From: CAYVHU01 sp964451415
GTDB lineage: Bacteria > Pseudomonadota > Alphaproteobacteria > Rhodospirillales > Magnetovibrionaceae
NCBI GenBank assembly: GCA_964451415.1
Contig: CAYVHU010000007.1
Location: 84,140 to 148,139 of the forward strand
Direction: 5' to 3'
Length of the DNA: 64,000 nucleotides
Below, piece after piece: positions 56,248 through 64,000 of this stretch (position 1 is its first letter; each line of letters starts with the position of its first letter). The notes under the pieces were generated by a model that saw only the letters and a list, made by a program, of their open reading frames with translations, ran no database searches and was not told the origin of the DNA. The position numbers were made by a program, and so were the translations under genes.

Positions 56248-57132
56248 ATGACGACGCTCCAGGTTAAAAACCTTTGGAAAGAATATGGGGACCAAATGGT
56301 GTTGGAAAACATCAGCATGGATATCGCCCCCCATTCCTTCGTCTCTCTGGTCGGGCCTTCCGGCTGCGGCAAGTCCACCTTCCTGCGCATTCTGCTCAGC
56401 CAGGAAAAGGCCACCCGAGGACAAATCCTTATGGACGGGAAACCCCTGCCCGAAGAACCCCAACCGGACAGGGGCGTGGTCTTTCAAAAGTACTCCGTCT
56501 ACCCCCACCTGAGTGCGGTGGAAAACGTCGCCCTGGGACTGGAATTAGAACAAGCTCCCCTCACGGGCCGCTTGTTCGGGGCCGCTCGTCGCAAGGTTCT
56601 GGCCGAAGCGGAGGAGATGCTTAACGGCGTGGGCTTAAGCGCCGCCCGCGATAAATATCCCAGTCAATTGTCGGGCGGCATGCAACAGCGTCTCGCCGTG
56701 GCTCAGGCCCTGGCCAAAAAGCCGCGCATCTTGCTGCTGGACGAACCTTTCGGAGCCCTGGACCCCGGCATACGTTCTGACATTCACGACCTGATGCTCG
56801 ACCTGTGGTGGGATACCAAGATGACCGTTTTCATGGTCAGCCACGACCTGCGGGAGGCCTTTTACCTGGGTACGCGGATTATTGCTTTTGATAAAACGCA
56901 CGACAGTACCGAAGAGCCGGAGCGCTATGGGGCGCGAATCACCTTCGACCTCATGCTCGATCCTTCAAGCCCCATCAAGGAACGCATCAGGGAAACGGAA
57001 GGCGAAGCCCTGATTCCAGAACTGAGAGAGGAGTTAAACACCACAACGAACAGACCCGGCCAGGACGACCTGAGCGCGAAAAGGGATGCAAAAAGGGACG
57101 GCCCAAACACAAACCATGAAGAGGCACCATGA
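56248..57132 (+). CDS. ABC transporter ATP-binding protein (NitT/TauT type)
   Basis: 294 residues. Walker A GPSGCGKS is at residues 36-43, the signature is LSGGMQQRLAVAQ, and Walker B ILLLDEPFGALD with the H-loop VSHDLREA follows. After about residue 225 there is a longer, charged C-terminal tail (KRDAKRDGPNTNHEEAP) not needed for ATPase function. Its stop overlaps the next start as ATGA. Confidence 0.92.
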   Translation: MTTLQVKNLWKEYGDQMVLENISMDIAPHSFVSLVGPSGCGKSTFLRILLSQEKATRGQILMDGKPLPEEPQPDRGVVFQKYSVYPHLSAVENVALGLELEQAPLTGRLFGAARRKVLAEAEEMLNGVGLSAARDKYPSQLSGGMQQRLAVAQALAKKPRILLLDEPFGALDPGIRSDIHDLMLDLWWDTKMTVFMVSHDLREAFYLGTRIIAFDKTHDSTEEPERYGARITFDLMLDPSSPIKERIRETEGEALIPELREELNTTTNRPGQDDLSAKRDAKRDGPNTNHEEAP

Positions 57133-57890
57133 CAGACGAACCATCATCCCTTCTTTATGAGGGCAACCTTCCTGGCGGCACCCACTGGTCCTTCACCGCG
57201 CGTCAAGGCGTGACCCTACGGCTCATCGACAAGGAAGGCGGGGGCAACGTAGGCATGTTGTTCCACAACCCGACCAATCTTCTGGAACGCTACAACGCAC
57301 CCGATACCCTGAAGTGCCAGCACACCTTCAAGCTGACCAGGGGCAACTGCCTCTTTTCGGACATGGGCCGCATCTTCTGTTCCATAACCGAAGACAAAGT
57401 GGGCTGGCACGACACGGTGGGAGGCAACCTCACTGCGGCCATGGTGCAAGAGCGCTGGGGCGAAAAGTCTTACCAGCAGGCCCGCAACGACTGGACCCTG
57501 AATGGTCGCGATAGCTTCCTCATAGAAGGTGCCAAGTACGGGCTAAGCCGTCGCGACATCGCCGCCAACGTCAACTTCTTCTCCAAGGTTGCAACCGATG
57601 CCGAAGGCAACATGTCCTTCGATCCGGACAACTCACAGGCTGGAGATTATGTGGACCTTCGCTTTGAAATGGATACGTTGGTGCTCTTCCACACCTGCCC
57701 CCATCCCATGGACCCGGCCAAAACCTATCCCCGCAAGCCGCTTGTCTACCAATTCCATAAAACCGCAGCCCCATCGCAGGACGACTATTGCCGCACCTTC
57801 TGCCCCGCAAACGCGCACGGGTTCACCAATACCGAACTCTACAACACCTGCGCACCGCTTGGCCGGCACCAAAGAGGGGCCGGACAATGA
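57129..57890 (+). CDS. Carboxyguanidine deiminase subunit (DUF1989; formerly urea carboxylase-associated protein 2)
   Basis: 253 residues of DUF1989. Two such genes in a row are the heteromeric carboxyguanidine deiminase CgdAB, which hydrolyses carboxyguanidine to allophanate and ammonium. Conserved segments here are GGNVGMLFHNP, LFSDMGRIFCSI, DTVGGN and the C-terminal CPANAHG. The two-subunit arrangement, next to the carboxylase and allophanate hydrolase, supports this over a free-standing DUF1989 function. The next gene overlaps as ATGA. Which Cgd letter applies is not settled here. Confidence 0.88.
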   Translation: MTDEPSSLLYEGNLPGGTHWSFTARQGVTLRLIDKEGGGNVGMLFHNPTNLLERYNAPDTLKCQHTFKLTRGNCLFSDMGRIFCSITEDKVGWHDTVGGNLTAAMVQERWGEKSYQQARNDWTLNGRDSFLIEGAKYGLSRRDIAANVNFFSKVATDAEGNMSFDPDNSQAGDYVDLRFEMDTLVLFHTCPHPMDPAKTYPRKPLVYQFHKTAAPSQDDYCRTFCPANAHGFTNTELYNTCAPLGRHQRGAGQ

Positions 57891-58525
57891 TCAAAGAAAG
57901 TACGCTCAAAGTCGAAAACGCCGTCCTGCGCGAAACGGTTGGCGCCGGGGACTATTGGATGAAGGTGGTCAAAAAAAGCCAAACCATCCGCATTCTCGAC
58001 ACGCAAGGCAACCAGGCCGCCGATACCCTGTTCTACAACGCCGACGACCCGGCAGAACATTACAGCGCCATGGACACCCTCCGCGAACAGGGCAACGTCT
58101 ATCTATCCGCAGGCAGCAAGCTCTTATCCGATGCGGGCAATGTGATGTTGAGCATCACCGCAGACACCTGTGGACGTCACGATACCTTGGGCGGGGCCTG
58201 CGCCACCGAGTCCAACACCGTGCGGTACGCCTTGGAAAAAAGGCATATGCACGCCTGCCGGGACAGTTGGCTCAAGGCCGTCGTGGAACACCCGGAATTC
58301 GGCCTGGACAAACGCGACATCACCCACAACATCAACTTCTTTATGAATGTCCCCATTACCCCAGAGGGCGGCTTAACCTTCGAGGACGGGATCAGCGACG
58401 CGGGAAAGTACGTGGAAATGCGGGCCGAAATAAACGTGATCGTCCTGATCTCCAACTGCCCACAGCTCAACAACCCCTGCAACGCTTACAACCCCACCCC
58501 GGTTGACCTTCTCATTTGGGATTGA
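57887..58525 (+). CDS. Carboxyguanidine deiminase subunit (DUF1989; formerly urea carboxylase-associated protein 1)
   Basis: 212 residues from the ATG at 57887, inside the previous stop. It is the shorter DUF1989 partner. Key strings are DTQGNQAADTLFYNADDPAEH, LLSDAGNVMLSITADTCGRHDT, ACATESNT and the C-terminal CNAYNPTPVDLL. The conserved Asp/Cys/His residues fit a metal-dependent hydrolase family. It is expected to pair with the preceding subunit. Confidence 0.88.
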   Translation: MIKESTLKVENAVLRETVGAGDYWMKVVKKSQTIRILDTQGNQAADTLFYNADDPAEHYSAMDTLREQGNVYLSAGSKLLSDAGNVMLSITADTCGRHDTLGGACATESNTVRYALEKRHMHACRDSWLKAVVEHPEFGLDKRDITHNINFFMNVPITPEGGLTFEDGISDAGKYVEMRAEINVIVLISNCPQLNNPCNAYNPTPVDLLIWD

Positions 58526-58529
58526 GCTG

Positions 58530-61500
58530 ATGTTTAGAACCGTCCTCGTTGCCAACCGCGGCGAAATCGCGCGCCGCATTATCCGCACCCTCAAAGGATT
58601 GGGCGTGACTTCGGTCGCCGTCTATTCCGATGCGGACCGCCACGCCCCCCATGTGCGTGAAGCCGACAAAGCCGTTCGCCTCGGCCCACCTCCCGTGGGC
58701 GACAGCTACCTCAATGTTGAGACTGTCATCGCCGCCTGCAAGGAAAGCGGGGCCGAGGCCGTACATCCCGGCTACGGCTTTTTAAGCGAGAACGTCACCT
58801 TTGCCAAAAGATTGGCCGAAGAAGGCATCCGTTTTATTGGTCCACGCCCGGAACACCTCAAACGCTTTGGCCTGAAACACGAGGCACGCGACACCGCCAA
58901 GACGGCGGGTGTGCCCCTCTTGCCCGGCACGGACCTTGTGGCCGATCTGGAAAGCGCCAAGACCGCTGCCGGGGAAATCGGCTATCCGGTGATGCTAAAA
59001 AGCACGGCTGGCGGCGGCGGCATCGGGTTGCGCCTCTGCCAGAGCGAAGAAGACCTGAACGCTGAATTCGAGGTCGTCCGACGCCTCGGTGCGGGCAACT
59101 TCGGGAACGATGGGGTCTTCTTGGAAAAGTTCGTTCAAACAGCCCGCCATCTTGAAGTGCAAATTTTCGGGGACGGCAAGGGCAGCGTCATAGCGCTGGG
59201 TGAACGGGACTGTTCCTTGCAGCGCCGCAATCAGAAAATCGTGGAAGAAGCCCCGGCTCCCAACCTGCCCGAAACTGTGCGCAAGTCCCTGCAAGAAGCC
59301 GCTTTGGCCCTGGGCAGGGCGGTATCTTACGAATCTGCCGGGACCATAGAATTCATCTACGATGCTGAGAATGAAGCCTTCTACTTCCTGGAGGTCAATA
59401 CCCGTCTACAGGTAGAACACGGCGTCACCGAAGAGATTTTCGGCATCGACCTCGTGGCCTGGATGATCAAGCAAGCGGCCGGGGACATGCCGCCCCTTGA
59501 AACCCTGAAGCTGAAGCAACGCGGCGTCGCCATGGAGGTGCGCATCAATGCTGAAGACCCGGTGCGGGACTACCGCCCCAGCACAGGCACACTCACGAAT
59601 GTCACCTTCCCCGAAGATGTGCGCCTGGACGGCTGGATTGAAACCGGTTCGCAAATCACGGCCTATTACGACAATTTGCTGGCCAAACTCATCGTCACAG
59701 CCCCAACGCGAGAGCGGGCCTGCGCGGCCATGAAAAAAGCCCTCAAATCTTCGCGCATTGACGGGCTGGAAACCAATCTTGACTACCTGGGCCAAATCAT
59801 GGCCGCGCCCTGGTTCGCCAAGGGCGAATTCGCCACAAAGACCCTGGCCTCCTTCCCCGTCCGGGGGCGCATCCTTGAAGTTTTAGCACCGGGGGCCCAG
59901 ACTACCGTCCAAGACTGGCCGGGCCGAGTCGGCTATTGGGACGTGGGCGTGCCGCCCAGCGGCCCCATGGATTCTCTATCCTTCCGCCTCACCAACAGAC
60001 TTTTAGGCAATCCGGAAGGGGCACCGGGCCTGGAATGCACCGTCACCGGCCCAACCCTAAAATTCCATTGCGACGCCATTATCGCCCTGGGGGGGGCGCC
60101 CATGAGCGCTCATCTGGACGGCAAACCCGTACCTCTGTGGAAGGCCGTGACGGTTTCCAAGGGCCAGACCCTCACCTTGGACACGATCGAAGGCCCCGGC
60201 AACCGGACCTATCTCGCCGTACGCGGAGGCCTGGACGTTTCTCGTTATCTGGGCAGCGGGTCCGCCTTCACCTTGGGTGGCTTCGGCGGCCATGCGACAG
60301 GCATGCTGGCCGCCGGCGACGCCTTGCGTATCAAGATGGAGCCCCCGAATTCCCCTTGCGGCAACACCTTGCCGCAAGGGCTTGCCCCAGACCTGAGCCA
60401 TGAATGGGAAATCGGCGTCCTTTACGGACCCCACGGCGCACCGGACTTCTTTACCGAGGACGATATCAAGGTCCTGTTCGAAACCGCTTACGAAGTCCAC
60501 TTCAACAGCGCCCGCACCGGCGTCCGCCTCATTGGTCCCAAGCCCCAATGGGCGCGCAGCGACGGCGGGGAAGCCGGTCTACACCCCTCCAACATTCACG
60601 ATAATGCCTACGCCATTGGGGCCATCGACTTCACCGGAGACATGCCAATCATCCTCGGGCCGGATGGACCAAGCCTGGGCGGTTTTGTTTGTCCTGCGAC
60701 CATCGTTCAAGCAGAATTGTGGAAGATGGGGCAACTCAAAGCGGGCGACAAGGTGCGTTTCAAAGCTCTGAGCGAAAGCGAAGCCAAAACGCTGCGCATA
60801 ACTCAGGACACAGCCCTGATCTCTTTCGCCGCACCCAAAACAGTTAACCTGGCTCCTCCCGCTCCACCCACCGGAGCCATACTGGGAGAAGGGATAAGCA
60901 ACGGCACCCGCGTGGTCTACCGCAGGGCCGGAGACAATTACATGCTGGTGGAGTTCGGCCCCTTGCAGTTGGACCTCACCTTGCGGTTCCAAGCCCACAC
61001 CTTGATGCAGTGGCTCCAAAACAACCGCATTCGCGGCATTATCGACCTCACGCCAGGCATCCGGTCCCTGCAAATCCACTACGACGGCGCTGAACTTTCC
61101 AATGTAAGGCTGCTCGACATCTTGCAGACGGCGGAACACGAACTCCCCGGTGTGGACGACATCGTCGTGCCATCGCGCACTGTGTACCTGCCCTTGAGTT
61201 GGGACGATGAAAGCACACAAGAAGCCATCCGCAAGTACCAGAATTTGGTGCGCCCGGACGCCCCTTGGTGCCCATCCAATATCGAATTCATCCAACGCAT
61301 CAACGGCCTGAATGACGAGCAGGCCGTGAAGGATATCGTCTTTAATGCCGACTACATGGTCTTGGGCCTGGGCGATGTGTACCTAGGCGCGCCCGTGGCC
61401 ACGCCTGTGGACCCACGCCACCGCCTGGTCACCACCAAGTACAACCCGGCCCGCACCTGGACACCGGAAAATGCCGTCGGCATCGGCGGGGCCTATATGT

Positions 61501-62126
61501 GCATATACGGCATGGAAGGCCCTGGCGGTTATCAGTTTGTCGGGCGGACCGTGCAGATGTGGAACAAGTGGCGCAACGCGGGAGCCTTTAAAGAGGACAA
61601 GCCCTGGCTGCTGCGATTCTTCGACCGGGTCAAGTTCTTCCCCGTGGAAGCCAAGGAACTGACCGAGGCCCGTGAGGGTTTCCCCCATGGGGCCTATCCC
61701 ATCCGCATCGAGGACGATACCTTCAATCTGGCCGACTATCGTGCCTTCCTGGCGGAAAATCAGGAAAGCACCACAGCCTTCCAGGATAGGCGCCAGACGG
61801 CTTTCGACGAGGAACGCCAACGCTGGGAAGACTTAGGCCTGGCCACCATTGCCCAAGAAGATCCCGCCCTCATAGCCGTGGAGGCCGAGGTTTCCATGCC
61901 CCCCAACGGCTTTACTGCCGACGTCAACATTCCCGGCTCCCTCTGGATGCTGCTGGTGGACCCTGGCGACCACGTGGAAGCGGGGCAGGATATTGCGGTC
62001 CTGGAGACCATGAAATTAGAATTCACGATCACCAGTCCCCAGGCCGGGCAGGTCCATGAGATTCTGGTTCAGCCGGGGCAAGCCGTTCGCAAGGGACAAC
62101 CTTTGATGATTTTGACACGGGAGTAG
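58530..62126 (+). CDS. Biotin-dependent guanidine carboxylase (urea carboxylase family)
   Basis: 1198 residues from the ATG at 58530. Residues 1-450 form the biotin carboxylase domain (VANRGEIARRI, HPGYGFLSEN, STAGGGGIGL). The carboxyltransferase part follows in AHS2 (about 465-770) and AHS1 (about 800-1010) order, with GAYMCIYGMEGPGG downstream. The last 75 residues are a biotinyl domain, with biotin on Lys1162 in ETMKLE. Family members carboxylate urea or guanidine. The riboswitch and the deiminase genes favour guanidine as physiological substrate, giving carboxyguanidine. Confidence 0.9.
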   Translation: MFRTVLVANRGEIARRIIRTLKGLGVTSVAVYSDADRHAPHVREADKAVRLGPPPVGDSYLNVETVIAACKESGAEAVHPGYGFLSENVTFAKRLAEEGIRFIGPRPEHLKRFGLKHEARDTAKTAGVPLLPGTDLVADLESAKTAAGEIGYPVMLKSTAGGGGIGLRLCQSEEDLNAEFEVVRRLGAGNFGNDGVFLEKFVQTARHLEVQIFGDGKGSVIALGERDCSLQRRNQKIVEEAPAPNLPETVRKSLQEAALALGRAVSYESAGTIEFIYDAENEAFYFLEVNTRLQVEHGVTEEIFGIDLVAWMIKQAAGDMPPLETLKLKQRGVAMEVRINAEDPVRDYRPSTGTLTNVTFPEDVRLDGWIETGSQITAYYDNLLAKLIVTAPTRERACAAMKKALKSSRIDGLETNLDYLGQIMAAPWFAKGEFATKTLASFPVRGRILEVLAPGAQTTVQDWPGRVGYWDVGVPPSGPMDSLSFRLTNRLLGNPEGAPGLECTVTGPTLKFHCDAIIALGGAPMSAHLDGKPVPLWKAVTVSKGQTLTLDTIEGPGNRTYLAVRGGLDVSRYLGSGSAFTLGGFGGHATGMLAAGDALRIKMEPPNSPCGNTLPQGLAPDLSHEWEIGVLYGPHGAPDFFTEDDIKVLFETAYEVHFNSARTGVRLIGPKPQWARSDGGEAGLHPSNIHDNAYAIGAIDFTGDMPIILGPDGPSLGGFVCPATIVQAELWKMGQLKAGDKVRFKALSESEAKTLRITQDTALISFAAPKTVNLAPPAPPTGAILGEGISNGTRVVYRRAGDNYMLVEFGPLQLDLTLRFQAHTLMQWLQNNRIRGIIDLTPGIRSLQIHYDGAELSNVRLLDILQTAEHELPGVDDIVVPSRTVYLPLSWDDESTQEAIRKYQNLVRPDAPWCPSNIEFIQRINGLNDEQAVKDIVFNADYMVLGLGDVYLGAPVATPVDPRHRLVTTKYNPARTWTPENAVGIGGAYMCIYGMEGPGGYQFVGRTVQMWNKWRNAGAFKEDKPWLLRFFDRVKFFPVEAKELTEAREGFPHGAYPIRIEDDTFNLADYRAFLAENQESTTAFQDRRQTAFDEERQRWEDLGLATIAQEDPALIAVEAEVSMPPNGFTADVNIPGSLWMLLVDPGDHVEAGQDIAVLETMKLEFTITSPQAGQVHEILVQPGQAVRKGQPLMILTRE

Positions 62127-62133
62127 CTCTTCC

Positions 62134-63933
62134 ATGACCACATCCATGGACCTTGGCGTTCTCGCCTTACTCAAGGCCTACTCAGCGGGCACCCTGACAC
62201 CAGAGCAAGTGATTCACGAGGTCTATGATCGTATCGAAGACTATGAAGATCCAGCTGTCTGGATTTCCCTCACCCCTCGCTACGATGCCCTGGCCCGCGC
62301 CCAGAAAGTCTCCCCTGACTTACCCTTAAACGGCATCCCCTTCGCGCTAAAAGACAACATTGACGCCCTCGGCCACGATACGACAGCAGCCTGCCCGGAC
62401 TATGCCTACCGTCCGGATGAAGACGCCTTTGTGGTGAAGAGACTGATCGAAGCCGGCGCTATCCTTATTGGCAAGACCAACATGGATCAGTTTGCCACAG
62501 GCCTTGTCGGCACTCGTTCTCCTCATGGTGCGGCGCGTTGCGTCTTTGACAAGGATTACATCTCCGGCGGGTCGAGTAGCGGCTCCGCCGTCGCCGTAGC
62601 TGCGGGATTGGTTTCCTTCTCCCTGGGCACGGACACCGCCGGATCGGGTCGGGTCCCGGCAGCCTTTAACAACATCGTCGGCATCAAGCCTTCCCGCGGA
62701 TTGCTAAGCACCCGAGGCGTTGTTCCCGCCTGTCGGTCCCTGGATTGCGTGACGGTATTTGCCGGCAGTTGCGCAGATGGAGACGCCGTGCGCCGGGTGG
62801 CTGAAGACTTTGATGCCCAGGATTCCTGGTCACGCCCCATGACGCCCCGTGCCTTGGCGGACCAACCGACGCTCGGCATCCTCGCCCCCGAAGACCGGGA
62901 CTTCTGTGGCGACAATGAAGCCGCGCAGCTTTATGCGCAGGCCATTGAGCGCGCCAAATCCCTCGGCTGGACTATCCGTGAATTTACCTACAAACCCTTT
63001 AAAGAAGTCGCCCTTTTGCTGTATTGCGGCCCCTGGGTGGCGGAGCGCAAGTCCGCCATCGGGGCCTTCATTGAAGCCAACCCGTCTGCCTGCGACCCAA
63101 CGGTCGCGAAGATCGTCACCGGCGGGGTCGACCTGGACGCCGTAGCCGCCTTCGAGGGCCTATACAAGCTGAAGGACCTGACCCGAACCTGCGAACGCGA
63201 ATGGGCCCTTGTAGACGCCCTGTTGCTGCCCACGGCCCCGACCCAGTACAAGGTGGAAGACGTCAACACCGACCCCATCGCCCTCAATGCCAACCTCGGA
63301 CTCTATACCAACTTCGTGAACCTCCTGGACTTGGCCGCCGTAGCGGTTCCCGCAGGCTTCCGCAACAGCAACGCTCTCCCCTTTGGCGTTACCCTCATTG
63401 CCCCAGCCTTCACCGATAGTGCCCTGGCGGAATTGGGGGATGCCCTCCACCGGGCCTTGGGAAGCAATGTGGGAAAGACGCATCATCGCGTTCCCCCCGC
63501 TCCCCCCATTGCGAGAAACGCAGAAGAGGGCCTTGTCGATCTTGCCGTCGTGGGTGCGCACCTGACGGGCATGCCCCTCAACCACCAGCTGACCAGCCTT
63601 GGCGCGAAACTGATCCGAACCACAAGGACCGCCAAGGACTACCGTCTCTACGCTCTCAAAGGCACCACGCCCCCCAAACCGGGGTTATCGCGCGATCCTG
63701 GATTTGAAGGTAAGGGCCTGGAAGTAGAAGTCTGGCGACTGACCCGAGAGGCCTTCGGCACTTTCACCCAAAATGTGCCTCCTCCCCTAGCAATCGGAAG
63801 CCTGGAACTCAAGAACGGTTCCTGGGCCAAAGGCTTCGTCTGCGAAGGCTACGCCATCACGCAAGGAGAAGACATCACATCCCTCGGCGGTTGGCGGAAT
63901 TACATTAAACATGACGTTCCCCCTAAATGTTGA
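62134..63933 (+). CDS. atzF: Allophanate hydrolase
   Basis: 599 residues, the usual AtzF length. The amidase-signature domain has the catalytic triad Lys73 (FALKDN), Ser147 (GGSSSGSA) and Ser171 (TDTAGSGRVPA), with spacing equal to that of AtzF. The C-terminal domain of about 150 residues, after residue 450, is the characteristic extra domain. It converts allophanate to ammonium and CO2, ending the guanidine pathway. It starts seven bases after the carboxylase stop. Confidence 0.94.
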   Translation: MTTSMDLGVLALLKAYSAGTLTPEQVIHEVYDRIEDYEDPAVWISLTPRYDALARAQKVSPDLPLNGIPFALKDNIDALGHDTTAACPDYAYRPDEDAFVVKRLIEAGAILIGKTNMDQFATGLVGTRSPHGAARCVFDKDYISGGSSSGSAVAVAAGLVSFSLGTDTAGSGRVPAAFNNIVGIKPSRGLLSTRGVVPACRSLDCVTVFAGSCADGDAVRRVAEDFDAQDSWSRPMTPRALADQPTLGILAPEDRDFCGDNEAAQLYAQAIERAKSLGWTIREFTYKPFKEVALLLYCGPWVAERKSAIGAFIEANPSACDPTVAKIVTGGVDLDAVAAFEGLYKLKDLTRTCEREWALVDALLLPTAPTQYKVEDVNTDPIALNANLGLYTNFVNLLDLAAVAVPAGFRNSNALPFGVTLIAPAFTDSALAELGDALHRALGSNVGKTHHRVPPAPPIARNAEEGLVDLAVVGAHLTGMPLNHQLTSLGAKLIRTTRTAKDYRLYALKGTTPPKPGLSRDPGFEGKGLEVEVWRLTREAFGTFTQNVPPPLAIGSLELKNGSWAKGFVCEGYAITQGEDITSLGGWRNYIKHDVPPKC

Positions 63934-63945
63934 TCCATTTTGAGG

Positions 63946-63978
63946 TTAGGGTCTGAACCCAATTCAACTTATTGAATT
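63946..63978. repeat. Inverted-repeat-like sequence after the guanidine operon
   Basis: AGGGTCTGAACCCAATTCAA (63948-63967) resembles the terminal repeat of the MITE at 29680 (AGGGTCCGAACTCATTCAAA). It runs into a small palindrome, AATTCAA/TTGAATT (63961-63978). It may be the edge of a further mobile element outside the window or a terminator. Confidence 0.35.
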
Positions 63979-64000
63979 ATTAACCCAAAACGTGATTCGA

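Noticed and set aside
58530..62126. Annotation as a dedicated urea carboxylase
   Set aside because: Family similarity alone allows it, but the guanidine riboswitch and the two DUF1989 genes point to guanidine.

Overview
The window reads as a chromosomal segment of an alphaproteobacterium, most likely of the Rhodospirillales type. The basis is the ribF-ileS-lspA-DUF3035 (BamF-like) order, the kdsB-pheA pair, the argD-argF-hslO cluster, a class II DAHP synthase, a glutathione reductase and several soluble-tail chemoreceptors. Most genes have the moderately high GC of such genomes. The exceptions are an AT-rich membrane-protein gene near 8.7-9.4 kb and an accessory region from about 49.5 to 54 kb. 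No rRNA or CRISPR array was seen.

Layout. 1-8.3 kb: minus-strand housekeeping genes (start of a possible M16 peptidase, BamF-like lipoprotein, lspA, ileS, ribF, proB, obg, rpmA, rplU). 8.6-9.9 kb: AT-rich membrane protein and tRNA-Gly(CCC). 10-14.5 kb: radical SAM protein, apaG, folE, trkH and a nickel/cobalt-type transporter. 14.5-21.2 kb: lipoprotein, hslO, argF, argD, ABC-2 permease, recX, mscS-type channel, arsC. 21.2-25 kb: two tandem paralogous chemoreceptors. 25-29.6 kb: radical SAM protein, two TPR proteins and a small lipoprotein. 29.6-35.2 kb: a MITE-like element touching the 3' end of pheA, then kdsB, an EamA transporter, a LysR regulator and an LpxH-like phosphoesterase. 35.2-45 kb: cytochromes c, gph, glmU, glmS, GIY-YIG protein, gabD, gor and DAHP synthase. 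45-49.4 kb: periplasmic rhodanese, a chemoreceptor with a haem-attachment motif, and argG.

Accessory region. A 3.7-kb island lies in tRNA-Val(CAC). It is bounded by a 45-bp duplication of the tRNA 3' half and carries hipBA, an excisionase-like HTH gene and a frameshifted tyrosine integrase. Next come tRNA-Ser(CGA) and an internally deleted IS3-type transposase remnant.

Guanidine operon. From 54.07 kb to 63.93 kb is a complete guanidine-assimilation operon. A guanidine-I (ykkC) riboswitch precedes a NitT/TauT-type ABC importer (binding protein, permease, ATPase), the two DUF1989 carboxyguanidine deiminase subunits (formerly urea carboxylase-associated proteins), a biotin-dependent carboxylase (usually annotated urea carboxylase) and allophanate hydrolase. 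Together they are expected to import guanidine, carboxylate it, deiminate carboxyguanidine to allophanate, and release ammonium and CO2. This operon is the most coherent special system in the window. The haem-motif chemoreceptor-rhodanese pair and the island's His/Asp-rich HipA are the less explored items.
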